A DNA stretch of 64,000 nucleotides from Nematopogon swammerdamellus (Eukaryota > Arthropoda > Insecta > Lepidoptera > Adelidae). The position numbers and the translations under genes were made by a program. The notes under the pieces are model-generated. The model saw nothing but the letters and a program-made list of their open reading frames with translations. It was not told the origin of the DNA and made no database searches. Location of the stretch: assembly GCA_946902875.1 (NCBI GenBank), contig OX336340.1, positions 7,027,739-7,091,738 of the forward strand, in the 5' to 3' direction. This document shows positions 44,150-56,640 of this stretch, piece by piece (position 1 is the stretch's first letter; every line of letters begins with the position of its first letter).

Positions 44150-46890
44150 ACCAGTGGTTATTGTCAAAGTAACAAATGGAATATGATCACATGCTCACAT
44201 ATATTCAGCAATAAACTATGTAAAAAAATTCTAGGTATAGTGAATACATTTACATTTATAATTTTAAGTATTCTATACTAATATATTATAAACAATGAAT
44301 AAAACAGATTAGTAAAACAGGTACATTCCTACTAACCCATACCAAATAATGAAACCGAACAAAAGAAAACCGATGCAAGTCTGTGTTTTTATTTCGAAAT
44401 TGGGTTAAGATACTCGTTCAGTTCAGTTCAGTCCTTTTCTACGACCGCTTTATTAAAATTATTGTTAGGACCTATCATTAATAATATATTATCACTATTT
44501 TAAAGGCCTGTAAGGACCCAGAATATAAATTCAGATCAGGAGGTGGGTTCTGAATGTAATATTGAACAACATCCATTCTACGCTTTATTCATACTGATGT
44601 TTTTTTTTTTCATAAAATTGTGGAGGCAATTTAAAAAAATACCTCAAAATAAAAAGTTATGGTTATTAAAAGTTATTTTTATTTATTTAATTAAAAATAA
44701 CTTCGTTTTTATGCTATCAAAACTTCTTCCAGTCCATAATGAATAATTTTCTAAATTCTTACACGTTCATGTAAACGACCGCTTATAATAAATAAAAACT
44801 CCCCAGGGCCTGCCCCTGAAGTCAATGAAAGAGTCCTTCGCAAAGATATCAAAATAATACCGAATACTCAGCGGTCTACATTGAAGTGGACTCGACACCG
44901 AGAACGGAGACATACGAGTAGGGGAGTACCGAGGGGAGTACACGGAAGACCACAGAATCGAGAACAATATACTTTAATGGAATGCACATATTAATGCTGG
45001 TAGTATTGCGACCGTGCCGTTTCTCCATAAAAAATAAAGTAGGTACATATGTAGCGAAACGGTATTTAGTTTTCTTTTTGGTTTCAAGCACACAACAACA
45101 AAGTAATAATCCCTGTGCGGAGTTGCAGCAGTTCTAGGTCGCGGGACACTTCGGGGGAAAGCCCCCATATTGTGTATCCACTTCTTTATCTGCCTCCACG
45201 CGCTTTTCTCACATGCCAGAGATTAGTGAGTCTGTAAATAATGTGCGTCTCGTTTTTTTAATGGTGTGCAATCAACAATATGTTTTTATTCATTAAAATT
45301 CCAATCTAAGTAACTGCTGAACATTTCATCTTGGCCTTTTGGGGTTAACGAGGAGGGAATGCCAGCGATAAGTAGGTAATAAATAAAATATTGTTCAATA
45401 AATACAACATACTGTGATTACAATTATTATTAAATTCGATCATACATAAGTCTCAAGATGCACTTATTCCTTAAAGATATTACTTCTAACCAACCTTTGA
45501 ATGTTCGATACTTGCGCGTATGGTGAAATAGTATGTGATATGAGAGAAGTGGCACGGTTGACAGTTCATTGGGCATTTCTGATTGGCTGGTAGATGCGTA
45601 TGTTCTGTGTGAAGGATGAGCGCGGCCGGCGCGGTACACCGCTCAAGGAGCCCGACTTGAGGACATTGTGAGTGTCGGAGCGGTGTCGAGGGCGATGTGA
45701 TGCGCGCACTTCCGATCGGAAGGGAGAATGGCCGATGCTCCTCAATTTTGCTTACAATAAAGCTCGTTGAAGAGCCGTTGAACTCAATAATTTTTTGGCG
45801 GATTTTCCTTGTTAGCCGTATTTTCGATTGCAGATTTTCTGAAAATACTCGCGGGTTTGGTCGGTGCTTCGTGAGGATGAAATCCTTGCTCGAAAAATTA
45901 TTACCTATATCGACAAGATTACAGGAAAAAAAATACTGAAAATTACAGTATTACGAAAATTATTTAAATCGATCCTGTTTCTTGTGCTCTTTATATGTCC
46001 TTAAATATACGGTTCTACCGAGTTGAATAATTTTTGGCCTAAGTGTTCTAAAACGTTTGTGCTATTACGAGAAATTGTAATGAAATTAAATATTTATTGG
46101 ATAGGCAAATTACGTTTAAAATGAGTAAACCTTATATAAAAAAAAATATAATTATTCTATGCTCCGCACACAAAACATCTCAGCCACTATTCGAACCTCT
46201 GTCGACTTTTATGAGCGAACTTCGCAGACATCGCTGTTCGCTAAGAGGGTAGAGTAAGCAAGTACGAGTATCGCTAAGTGAGAAGAACGACTTGCACGAA
46301 CTGTCCGTCAGCAAGCCTTATACCTTATAAGTAGTTGTTAGCCGTTAAAGAACAATATTTGAAAGCTTTCAAAAGCTCGCAGAGTGCTTTTACCTATTTA
46401 TTATCCGAGAAGTTTGCCGCGGAAAAATGTAAGGTAAGCTACATTTTGTTTCAGGTAGGTAGGTAAATATTATAACTTTTCAGATGAAAAATAATTTGAA
46501 AGACATTGCACTTGCAGCAGAAAACTTTTGTCTATGGAATACTTTAACTCATGGATAAACATTTTTGCGAGGGGAGGAACAAATCGAGCGAGGTTTACGT
46601 CGAGTGTTTACCTCGACATTTGGTAGGTGGCGCACGTAGCGGCGGTCTGGTGACAGGCCGGAGGGAGCGTTGAGGGAGGGGGGGGGGGGGGGGCGATATT
46701 GACATTTGCTGCTGATGGTGCTTTGTCGATTGAGGAGTTAAGAGAAATCTTTACAAAATTTCATCGTGAAAACGTCGTCGCAACGGTACTTTCGTATAAT
46801 TTTCCTTCCTATTGATGTCCGGGACATCATTAGTTGCGAGTCGAGAAAAGTCGCGTGACTCGCTCATTGACTTATACTTTATTACTAGCG
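44150..46890. other. Non-coding stretch apart from the small LINE fragment
   Basis: AT-rich with a poly(G) run at about 46676-46694. Only short frames lacking domain signatures. Confidence 0.35.
45095..45175 (-). mobile_element. Small non-LTR C-terminal fragment
   Basis: The minus strand reads GYTIWGLSPEVSRDLELLQL, resembling the strand-opposite text at 19.2-19.3 kb. Too short to classify. Confidence 0.45.
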
Positions 46891-46896
46891 CTGAGT

Positions 46897-47025
46897 CATG
46901 CAGCAGGTGGGTCTTCGTGCCTTACTTGCCCTCGATATCTTGTCCGAATACTTTGCGAAACGTGGTGGTCGGTGTTGTACAGTAATTTACCAGAGTCCTT
47001 CCAGCACAACAACGATTACTCTGTG
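46897..47025 (+). repeat. Interspersed repeat family V (copy 1)
   Basis: CAGCAGGTGGGTCTTCGTGC through GAATACTTTGCGAAACGTGG to CCAGCACAACAACGATTACT. Other copies at 51520-51700 and 55999-56175 end in TATG microsatellites, as in the tail of a SINE or LINE. Confidence 0.75.
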
Positions 47026-47524
47026 TTTTGTAACAATTTATACGATTAAAATTTTTTTTCTTGTCCGGTCTAGTAGGTAGGTTGAATGTCATTAATATGT
47101 ATATTCTTCAATATCGGATGAAGGCAAGTGTGGCATTTAGAATTTCGAGTGTAAATTTCGAAACACATTTTACTCCAATACCGAATGCCTTCACGTGATC
47201 TACAGTCTACACCATCATCCACCGTCGCGTCGGTGTAGGAGAATAGATTAGTGACCAAACACTAAATAGGTACGGACGAATCTGAATAAAAAAATGGAAA
47301 TAAACGAAGCCAGTTAATTTCACACTCCACTGAGTTTCGAAGTGGACGGTGTGAGTTCGTCGGTTCTATACCCTACCCTACCCTACCCCTCGGAGCACAG
47401 ACTTCAACACCTGCGAGAGCCAAATCAGCCTGGATGCTTAGTTTCATACTTATAAAACATACGTAAATGAGTTCTATTATATGCCCATTTCGATTTGTAT
47501 GTATGTATAATTAAATTTACCACC

Positions 47525-47612
47525 ATAACAACCAAATGTTGGTGGAGGCGTACCTTGGGAGAGGCTATGTCCAGCAGTTGACCGAAACAGCCCGACAATG
47601 ATGATTTTTTTA
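47525..47612 (+). mobile_element. Probable RTE-type LINE 3' end fragment
   Basis: TTGGTGGAGGCGTACCTTGG, then GAGGCTATGTCCAGCAGT and an AATGATGATTT end match the widespread insect LINE tail of the form 'tggtggaggc...tgtccagcagt...gatgatga', known to me from RTE-like elements. Confidence 0.6.
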
Positions 47613-47770
47613 TTGAAAATGGGTCCTAAAAAGAGGCCCAACCAAACCTTCCGAGATCAATTTTACCAAACGGTAAAACCCCTACCACGAATCAATATAA
47701 TACGAACGAGTACATTGGAAAAACAAAACAAAACAATATTATACAAATTCAATTTTAAGTACTCTGTGGG

Positions 47771-47799
47771 GCCCGGCCGGTTTTTAGTACCGGCCGGGC
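47771..47799. repeat. GC hairpin
   Basis: GCCCGGCCGGT and ACCGGCCGGGC flank a 7-base loop. It sits in a 124-codon plus-strand frame (47598-47972) that has no recognised domain. Confidence 0.6.
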
Positions 47800-48118
47800 T
47801 CAATGTATCGACTCGTCGACCCGCACAAGTCAAGCCGAGAAAAGACGGTGACGGATTCCCCCGAGACCGCGCGCACTCGACAATCCCGGAATCCCGGTCC
47901 CGGAACTGCGAAAGCTTAAACTCGAAATCCGGTAAGTCGGAAAGTTGCCGCGAAAGTCCGAAGCGGACGTGACAAATTGGAAAGAGATTATCTATTTTGT
48001 ATCGGGTGGAAGAGCACTTCTCAGTGAAGGAGAGAGTGCGAGAGATGGACAAAATATATACATATAGAAGGATCATCCACAGGAAGAGGAGGTGAAAGAA
48101 ATGTGCGCAAAAACGTGC

Positions 48119-48448
48119 GTACCGTGTGGGGCCGGTACTTTAAAAGAATAGCCCCACTGCATCACTCCCCGTGTATGTCGTAAAAGGCGACTAAGGGATA
48201 TGACTCCCTTCTTATATTACTAGGTGGTAGGGTTTAACCCGCCCGGGTTGGTACCACCGCACTGAATGAAAGGTCGGTCGAAACGGCTATGTAAATAGTT
48301 TGTGTTTTCCGTCCAGTTCAGTGTAGCCGGCACGATCGAGGGGAGGCACTGACGTGGCACCAAGTTCACCCGGTGTTATGGGCTGACATCATGGATGTTG
48401 TAGGTGTTGTAAGCAAACCGTGTCAGTTTCCATAAAAAAAAAAAAAAA
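48119..48448 (+). repeat. Family X repeat (copy 7), longest simple copy
   Basis: TACCGTGTGGGGCCGGTACT to CGTGTCAGTTTCCAT and a 16-base A-tail (48433-48448). The best reference copy for the family: about 310 bp, no open frame, no 5S head. Confidence 0.88.
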
Positions 48449-48622
48449 CGAAATTACCAAATGGGTTTTTAAATTACCGTGGTTGTTAGACATAATTTTT
48501 TTATTTATAAAAAAATAATGAAATTACCAAATTTCCGAAAGTTATTGTTTACACTGTATGCTAACTTTGTAAACATGGCAAAATTACAACATCCGGTAAT
48601 ATTCTAGATTACATGGTGAATT

Positions 48623-48664
48623 CCCAGTAGTTCCGTGGTACAGTTCCGTGGCGGAACTACTGGG
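48623..48664. repeat. 13-bp perfect hairpin
   Basis: CCCAGTAGTTCCG (48623-48635) and its complement (48652-48664). A further GTTCCGCGGAAC palindrome lies at about 48681-48692. Confidence 0.55.
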
Positions 48665-49239
48665 AGGATTTTTCCCATTAGTTCCGCGGAACAAATGAAT
48701 ACACATAATTTAGTCCCATAAGTTCAGTTGATCGAGACAGTTGAGTCGTCGTTCATTTTATAATGATCGGATACGAATTAGAAATTCGGAAATTGATAAC
48801 CTCAAAACTTACGCGGTGACTCTCGTAACCCTTGAAGCTTCCGTGCTCGTTCTCGAATCTAAGTAAAAAGTTTGTGGAGCAATCAATAATCTCTATCTAT
48901 ATATCACTACTACAGGGTTCTACGAGTATGTTACATGTAACACATGTAACACAGAACCATATTACAGAACCCTGTAATAGTGAGGCACTGATATAATATC
49001 TGTCACTTGTTTACTCGCTTATCGCCGTCTGCTGCAGATTAAGCGCATGCCGACCAATTATTGTTCGAAAAAAGATTAATGTACGCAATGTACGAATCCC
49101 GGTTCTGAGTAAAAGTTTCCACGGTGGGAGGGATTCGTGCTAATGTGTTTGGCTAGTCGGCTATCTCTACAGATGATGGCGCTACTTGCTATACGTATAT
49201 ACTTATAAAGGTTTGCCAAATTAGGTTAATTCCTACCCC

Positions 49240-49345
49240 TACTATTGTAAACCAGCCGCCCATAGGGTGTCTAACGACGCCCATCGACATTCGGTCGAAT
49301 ATGGGGGTTGCGAATGCCATGCGTTCCGACGGTAACGTTACAAAG
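49240..49345 (-). repeat. Family U fragment
   Basis: The minus strand reads RMAFATPIFDRMSMGVVRHP, then MGG, like the 19.0-kb remnant. Part of a LINE 3' region. Confidence 0.6.
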
Positions 49346-49599
49346 TTTACCAATCTGTGGAGGAACGATCTAGACAACCGATTTGGTACGCATCCGCGGT
49401 AAGTCCAAAGTGTAGGGATGCAATCCCTATCCGGTGCGCGTGGTGTGGCGTGGTGCGGAGGTGGCGGGATCGCGTCAAACATTTATTCATTTCATACCGA
49501 AACCTAGATTTAGACATTGGTTTATAGACAAACTCGGTATTTCTTTTGGACAGTGTAAATAGATACTTTTCCGACGATCTCAACGATCAATGCCGTGTC

Positions 49600-51340
49600 A
49601 CTGGCAGAAGTTACGTTCATTAGTAGTCTCGTTAGTAGTGAACACAAAACAAAGAAGATGTTCTACTTATGTTGTTCTAACGATACACCTTAATAGCACC
49701 TAAAGGTTCTGTAAATATATTTATATTCTGAAAGGACGAGATGTTAAATACACATTTCTACAATTTCTACATAATGTAAATGTATTATATTATTGAAACT
49801 GTAGTTTTAGTAATAAATAACTAATATTACTAAAAAGTTTAGACATGATAAAAAAATTATGTTAACCTATACTAATATTAGTTTCGTGCTGTTCTTCTAT
49901 GGTTAAAAGTGCAGTGGTCACTTTTCAAAAAATCTAAATAACGTAATCTAAATTAGAAAATCCGCACTTCTTTATCTCTAACAAAGGTTGTTCCATGAAG
50001 TCTTTTTTTACAGTCTTATCGGCTACATAACGTAGCTAGAGTGAAAGGTTCAATAGGAGCGTTGAGATAATCCAGTGGCGTGGGTTACCGTAAGGTTACA
50101 TACAGACCACACTGATGGACTTATGCGTACCTACATATTCACCATACCAACTTACACTCGGTATCTGGTACGAAATGTCAACTTAAAACATTAACAAGTT
50201 TATTTATTTTTAGAGTTCTATACCTCAGAAGAGGAAAAAACGGAACCCTTATAGGATCACTCTCGTGTCTGTCAGTCTGTCTGTCCGTCTATGAAAGCTT
50301 ATTTTCTCCGAATCGACTTGACGAAAAAACTTTAAGTTTGGTACCTACGTAATAGAGTTTGATAACCTAATCACGGACGCATAGCGTAAATGAACGAATT
50401 TCGATTTTGGGGGATAAATTAAAAAGTAAAAAAATCACCATGTGACATATCAATGAAAATGGCTTTTTATAGGGAATACAAATATATTTTTAAAATTTTA
50501 TAATGCATAGTTTAAAATGTATTAAAGAAATTATCCAAAAATGAAGCATTCCCCCTCCCCACTTATCTCTGAAAGTACTGCGTCTAAAATTTAAATAAAT
50601 AATTGAAATTATAGTACCTCTCTTATAGTTTACAGAAAAACTTAAACGACTCTCACGGGTTCCGTACCATTCTGTGTACGGAACCCTCTCCTCGCGACTT
50701 CCACTCGCACTTGACTTTTTTTTTTGACACAACTTCTGAATCTAATCTTAGCACCAACTATTCAGTCAAACCGTATAGTCCATGTCAACATTGGGCGCAG
50801 TATCCACGGAACCGCTACAATGAAACTTGACATAACGTAGCGACCCCGAAATAAGATACACGGTATGTTGCGATCGTGCAAGACGTGCAGTGCAGTGGCT
50901 ACTTACTCGCAACAACCTCTGCCTTCTCCATTACAGTTACAATAATTAACCTCGCTACTGGATGCATACCGCTTCTTTCGAAACGATCTTCGTGGACGCC
51001 GCTCGCCATCACTGTCGCACTGGTGATCTTGCTTGTAGCATCAGGGTCCGCGGAGCCAAATTAATTCAATTTAAATGCTTGGAGCGTACTAAGTAATAAA
51101 CTTTGATTAGACATCTGGGAAGGAGACGGTAATTATTTTTAATTATAATTATGGTAATTTGCTTCAAAATTTCTTTAATATTGCTTTGGAATTTGGATAA
51201 AAAAATAATCAATGGAGAAATATAGTATAGGTACGTATGTATGTAAAACCATTATAATTTTCTTTTTATAACGCAGACTTTACGCAGAACTTGCAAGTGT
51301 GTATGTAATAAATGTATTTATTTATAGGTTAAATCATAGC
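49600..51340. other. Stretch without a supported gene
   Basis: Holds family-Z-related ends (50195-50300 with CTGTCAGTCTGTCTGTCCG, 50640-50722 with GGTTCCGTACC). A 62-codon frame (50876-51064) ends in a hydrophobic WTPLAITVALVILLVASGSA segment but has no ATG. Confidence 0.35.
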
Positions 51341-51344
51341 GCTG

Positions 51345-51480
51345 TACTATGTGGGGCCGGTTCTTTAAAATAATACCCCACTGCGTCACAGATTACTTAA
51401 TAGTTACTTCGTAAACTGCGTCTCTCCCCGTGCAAGTCGTAAAAGGCGACTACGGGATAAGGACGAGATGCCTTGCTAAA
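51345..51480 (+). repeat. Family X head fragment interrupted by a family W piece
   Basis: TGTGGGGCCGGTTCTTTAAA, CACAGATTACTTAATAGTTA (family W), then CCCCGTGCAAGTCGTAAAAG. The W piece splits the X head between CCCCACTGC and the next motif. Confidence 0.55.
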
Positions 51481-51519
51481 TGGCGACAGGTTAGCCACCT
51501 CTCACATTGTCACGTTCCT

Positions 51520-51700
51520 TCCACCGAGTCGTGCAGCGGTGGGTATTCGTGCCTAAATTGCTACTCTTGTCGGAATACTTTGCTAAACGTGGTGGCCGAT
51601 GTTGCGCTGTAATTTTCCAGAGTTCTTTCAGCACAACACCGATTACTCTGCTTACCCCAATTGTCGGGATACAGCGTGTGGTAAGTATGTATGTATGTTA
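51520..51700 (+). repeat. Interspersed repeat family V (copy 2)
   Basis: Shares GAATACTTTGCTAAACGTGG and TTCAGCACAACACCGATTAC with the other copies and ends in (TATG)n at about 51685-51699. Confidence 0.75.
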
Positions 51701-51984
51701 AATCATGTCATCCCATCTACCTTACCCAAGATCTCAGGCATGACTAGTAGAGAATGCCTTTAGGCTTTAAGCCCGCCTTTCGTAACTTTTATTGCTCAAT
51801 AAAGTAAATTATAATAATAAGTATATTAACTAATTTCATTAAAAGAGAAATATACTTTGGTCTGTAGGAGAGGCATGCCAGGTCGAAATACGTGTTAGCT
51901 AGCGTAGTATAGACAGGCCTTCTTCAGTAAAAATTCGTCAGCCGCGCGAAACATACCTACACGCTCGCCCACGCAACTGCGCGC

Positions 51985-52150
51985 AGCTGCAAAGCAATAA
52001 TGCACTTTACACTCGATCGTTTAGGTACATTTTCGCACGCAGCGATTGGCGACGTGAAGCAGTAGGCTATTAAAGCCGAAGGTATGGAACTTTTTCTATG
52101 GAATGATTTATCTGTTACGATACGAAGTAACTATTAAGTAATCTGTGGTT
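51985..52150 (-). repeat. Family W repeat, inverted copy
   Basis: The reverse complement of 29967-30130, including GCAGCGATTGGCGACGTGAA and AACTATTAAGTAATCTGTG. Confidence 0.75.
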
Positions 52151-52674
52151 TAGATACCGACACGCCTTTGCTGGGAAAAGCGGTTTTCACGGCGGGTTTC
52201 AGCCCAAACAACGATAAGTATTACTGTTGGAATTCAAAGGACCTATTCCAGGCAAAATTGGCTTATATAAATTTTCAATTTTATTGGAACGTATTGCGTA
52301 TCTCGAGGCAATAAAAATAAACGGGAGGCCGTTCACAGTGAAGCAATGAGCACATTTCACTGTGAAATTAATTCGCGCAAACATTTTTACGAGTTCCTCT
52401 TTAGTGTGGAGTAGCGAGTTGGCCTGGCGGCTGGAGAATTCAAAATGTTAGAACTGATATTGTCGTAGATGCATACAATTTACTACCTCCGTCCCCAACA
52501 TAATCCACGAACGTAAATAAATTGTATAATACATTTCGTGCGGTAAAATTAAAATCAACTTATCGCTGTAACTTATCAGTAATGTAGCAGATTGATGAAT
52601 GAATACTATCTTGAAAAACCCACACACACACCTTTATTCATACAAATACACTACACATCACAAAACGGAGGCGT

Positions 52675-52718
52675 TTTTAGGTTTCCGTACCTCGTACGGA
52701 AGCCTACAACGTCTGTCG

Positions 52719-52757
<39 letters not shown>

Positions 52758-52890
52758 CGTTCGTCCGATGATGGTTGTACCTGTGGAACCGTAAGCTTCA
52801 CAGAATATGTGTTATTTTGACGGATATAACAAATAATAAAAAATTGAAAAAATTAAAAATTAAGGGGTCCCCATACAAGAAACGTGTGGC
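52675..52890. repeat. Repeat with (CTGT)n microsatellite, inverted relative of 39952-40160
   Basis: TTTCCGTACCTCGTACGGAA, then (GTCT)n at about 52714-52752, CGTCCGATGATGG and GGGGTCCCCATACAAGAAAC. The order is the mirror image of 39952-40160. Confidence 0.7.
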
Positions 52891-53165
52891 CAGGGAGAGC
52901 GTTCCATAGTTATTTATTACCTAGCATTAATTTTAATTATACTATAAGGAAACCTCTAATTGGTTTCTATTAACTTTTTATATGCAAACGTGTTGATTTT
53001 CTTAAAATAAATAAATAAATAAGTACCTAACACGTGTGCCAGATAGTTACGTACATTCTCGTGGGGTACGTAAGATTGTCTTTTGTAATTCCTAAACTTC
53101 GCCTGCTCGACGACTTGATGCCTGTTCTAGATTTTGATTTAGTTTTTGGTTGGCAGGTTCTGCAG

Positions 53166-53193
53166 CCCCCCCCCCCCCCCCCCCCCCCCCCCC
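53166..53193. repeat. Poly(C) tract
   Basis: 28 consecutive C residues. A similar run lies at about 59619-59637 and a poly(G) run at about 46676. Such tracts are prone to sequencing and assembly error. Confidence 0.9.
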
Positions 53194-53429
53194 GCCCCGC
53201 CGACAGCCGTCGTCGTCGCCGCGTCGAGAAATTATATATTAAATTTTAATTCACTGGAAATGTTCAAGGATTCCACGTACATTAGCGGGGCAGCGACACG
53301 GGTAATTAATTTCTTCGTTCATATCATAACGGTTTTGTTGACTTTCGATCTGGAATCTGGAATCTGCATCTGTAAAAAAGGTATTAGTCGTAAGACTATC
53401 ACACCGCTACCGGTCTTTTTTGCGCGGTA

Positions 53430-53565
53430 GACCGCGCGAGGCCTGCCGTCACTTTGTCCGCCCTATATAAAATAGGGCAGTCGCCGTGGCCGGCCGGCTG
53501 GCGATTTAGTAGCAGTCACTTTGTCCGCCCTAAGTTAGGGCGGTCGCAGTGACCGACTGCTGGCT
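53430..53565. repeat. Duplicated hairpin motif
   Basis: GTCACTTTGTCCGCCCTA occurs twice (about 53448 and 53514), each followed by a short spacer and TAGGGC(A/G)GTCGC, so each folds into a stem over GCCCTA/TAGGGC. The loops differ (ATATAAAA against AGT). The GC-rich stretch 53570-53930 beyond has no recognised domain. Confidence 0.65.
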
Positions 53566-54009
53566 AGGGGTGAGCGGCATCGAAGCCGCTACTGCTGCTG
53601 GCACGTTCTGCAGTCTCTCGACTGCTGCAGCTGCCTGTGGTGTGGAGAAAAGCGAATGAGTCGCGAATGTAGGTCGAACCGCCTGCTTGCTCGACGCTTG
53701 CTGGAAGAAAAACATGTCCGCCAGTTCGATTATCACAGTGAAGAAGAACTGGCAAGAAACTTCACTGGGTTGCTTCCTGGACGTCGGCGGCTGCGCGGCG
53801 TGGAGGCTCTGGACCTGCGAAGTTAAACGGATGTGTTAGTATCGACAGGGGGCGCCTGGTCGATGGATCCCGCAGTCGGTAGTCGCAAGCGCTAGCGATC
53901 AGCGGGTTGTCGTGTCGGTACGCCCCCTTGAAGAAGCCCGTGGACAGCTTCTGGTTGACTTTCGAAATTCTCGAACCTGCTTTTATTTATATTTTGTTAT
54001 GTTTGTTTT

Positions 54010-54135
54010 TTTATAGCTTCCGAACTAGGTGGCTCGAGTGCTCGAGGTCGAAGCCGATTTTTACCCCCGAGGAGGCGCCAGTCCGGCTTGAAGGCGGACT
54101 AATGTCGCTGAGGAAAGGCTATTAACCCGCGATTT
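54010..54135 (-). mobile_element. Non-LTR 3' end fragment, same family as 24230-24660
   Basis: CCCCCGAGGAGGCGCCAGTC and AAAGGCTATTAACCCGCGAT match the 24.2-kb element. Only the 3' tail is left. Confidence 0.7.
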
Positions 54136-54199
54136 GTAATTCTTAAGAAATCATTAATTAAATCAAATCAAATAGGTATGAGCGTGCATATTCAGACAT

Positions 54200-54315
54200 G
54201 AAACCTGACATGGTTGGCTACTTCACCGTCTACGCCCTCGTTGCAGCTTGTTTCTGTCGAAACTATAGCCATGCCAGTGCCTCCCTTTGGTCGTGCCGGC
54301 TACACTGAAGTAGTC
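54200..54315 (-). repeat. Family X repeat, diverged partial copy
   Basis: CCTGACATGGTTGGCTACTT and TTTGGTCGTGCCGGCTACAC match family X; the middle part has been replaced. Confidence 0.55.
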
Positions 54316-54319
54316 AGCA

Positions 54320-55990
54320 ATCACGGAGAATTATTCTTAGCTTTATACAGTGATATATTTACCTCAATAACTTTGTATAAATTTACTGTTATCTGGCCTA
54401 GAGGTTCCATAAATAATACAGTTTCACGCCTCATGTGTTCATATTATAATGTCAGAAATAATGGAATAACCAAACGGAAGAGATTTTCTTATATCGCTGG
54501 ATAAATTGTTGGTTTTGATATATTCGTTTTCTTATAGAGCTACATAAAACGTAACTCAAAGCACAAAACACGATTTGACCGCTTTATCGCACATTGCGGC
54601 TCCCCGCTCCATAGCGCGTATTAGCTGACATAACACGACATAACGGGCCTCAGTTTGCGCGGCACACAAGCATAGACACAAGTTCTCGACTTTACTACGT
54701 GACTCTCTTACATGCATGCAAGCAACTCAGAAACGGTGCTGCATTTGTAGAACCTTTTCGTACTAAACAACATGTTGCTGCCGCACCTTCAATGTCCGCG
54801 TTTTTTTAATCGTTAACTTATTAAATTGCATTTTTTTTTTATTTATTTAGTCGTTCCACTAAATATTGACAATTCTATTGATGGTATCTTTAGAGTAACA
54901 ACAACATGTATTTATGCAATGATATTATAAGTTAAAAGGAGGTAGATAGGTTATCTGAGCTCCCAAGCGGCACATTAAATACATGACCACAGTCCTGTCT
55001 GAAGTTAGTCGCCCACCAACTACGCACGCGTTCGGACCGCTAACCACGAGCCGCTAATACATCGAAAATGCCGTCGTGTGTAATGAAATGAGATTCCGCA
55101 CTAATTCTAATAATTGGAATAAGACTATTTGAGTCGGCGCGGCGCATCACTTTATAGTTCTTCCTCTCTCAACTTTTCCAGGACGTGCCGCATGTGTGAG
55201 CACTGAATGTCATATAAGTAGATAACCTATCTTTCCTAAAATGTCATTGTATTTTTGTCACACTTGTTCACTGACCACGCGCCAGGTATAACGCCGACAG
55301 TAAGTCGTCGGAAGAATCAGTGGTGCGGTTTCGTACCGCTGAAGACCGGGAGGATTAGAGGAAATAGAGAGACGCAAATGTCGCAGACGCAGCCTGCCTG
55401 ACTGACTTGTTCACTCACGAACTGAATGCGGATCAAATGTTTAAATCAATGCAATGTATGACAATGCTGTTGCTTATGGACGTTTACTTCCTTGACTCAC
55501 TCCCAGCTAGCGGCGGACGGACAAGTGTGCGACAAGGTTCTAGAATGTGTATAGTCTTCACTTTCAGAGTCAACCGTACTGTATACTCTACATACATACA
55601 GACCAGAATGAAAACAAACATTGACCGTATAGTTACGATACGCTTCGAGTGGTCTCGGCCAGATTCACTTTCGAGACATTTGAGTGGACCAGTGCACGTG
55701 CGGACAGGTGCGAAGAAAAAAACGTTAAGATGTGAATGACTCTATCTATCCTCATGTCTTCAATGACTTTTATTTAAGTCGGTCGGTTAGGTTTATATTT
55801 TAACTTTTCTGTGGCATGCAAGGCGGACTTTTTTTCATGGAATCTCGATGGCAACATCACCTGTCTGGTTCCTGTGGGAACTTATATGTCAGATATGGCG
55901 TGGCGTGCAGACTGAAATTTCTTCAAGTTGACCTTAAGATCACACCCATCACCTAGTATACCTACAGGTGTACTAGTGATGTTTTTCTCG
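54320..55990. other. Stretch without a supported gene
   Basis: Contains a 110-codon frame (55407-55739) without recognisable domains or splice context. Otherwise AT-rich unique sequence. Confidence 0.35.
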
Positions 55991-55998
55991 ACGGTCGC

Positions 55999-56175
55999 AT
56001 GCAGCAGGTGGACTTTCGTGCTTACTTGCTGCTTATAGTTATCTTGTCCGAATACTTTGCTCAACGTGGTGGTCAGTGTTGTGCTGTGATTTACAAGAGT
56101 ACTTGCAGCACAACACCGATTACTCTGCTCACCCCTATTGTCGAGATACAGCGTGTGGTATGTATGTATGTATGT
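55999..56175 (+). repeat. Interspersed repeat family V (copy 3)
   Basis: CAGCAGGTGGACTTTCGTGC to GAGATACAGCGTGTGG, ending in (TATG)n. It preserves the family order. Confidence 0.75.
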
Positions 56176-56539
56176 AGAATAGAATATAAACACAATTGAA
56201 AGAAAAAACAGTTCACAAAGAGAAACAAGAAATACAGTAGCGCGCAAAGGCACTTATGTATGACTGCAAGTCATTTCTTCCATTAGAACTCTTGCAAGTC
56301 TTGCATATTCCCGAAGTCAAGCCATCAATGTTAGACATCAATCAAGCCAAACATCAGTCTAACTAACCTACTTTCTCTGTGTTCCTATTCAAATTCCGAT
56401 GTTGCTTATCTAGAATCTATTCAAAGGTTAACTGAAAAAAATTCTTCCAGGGATAAGTCCGTTGCATCGAATGTAATTTTATTCACTGTATGATTTTTAT
56501 GAAGCATTGTATAAAAAAAACATGTTTTTTATTGATAGC

Positions 56540-56640
56540 GCGACATGTGGCATCGTTTCACCTACAAGTAGGTGTCTAACGATGCCCATGGACATTCTGT
56601 GATGCACGCGGATTGCGAATGCCATGCCGGCCTGACAGGA
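56540..56640 (-). repeat. Family U fragment
   Basis: GCGCGACATGTGGC, GATGCCCATGGACATTC and GCGAATGCCATGCCGGCC match 19030-19200. Confidence 0.6.

Noticed and set aside
47371..47400. Telomere-like CCCTA repeats
   Set aside because: Only about three CCCTA units, not the insect CCTAA type array.
47598..47972. 124-codon plus-strand protein gene
   Set aside because: It has no recognisable domain, contains a GC hairpin, and overlaps a LINE tail at its start. Composition looks incidental.
50876..51064. Small membrane protein gene
   Set aside because: The hydrophobic C-terminal segment is suggestive, but the frame has no ATG and only an acceptor-like string near 50936.
55407..55739. 110-codon plus-strand protein gene
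   Set aside because: No domain, signal peptide, splice context or repeat support; probably a chance frame.
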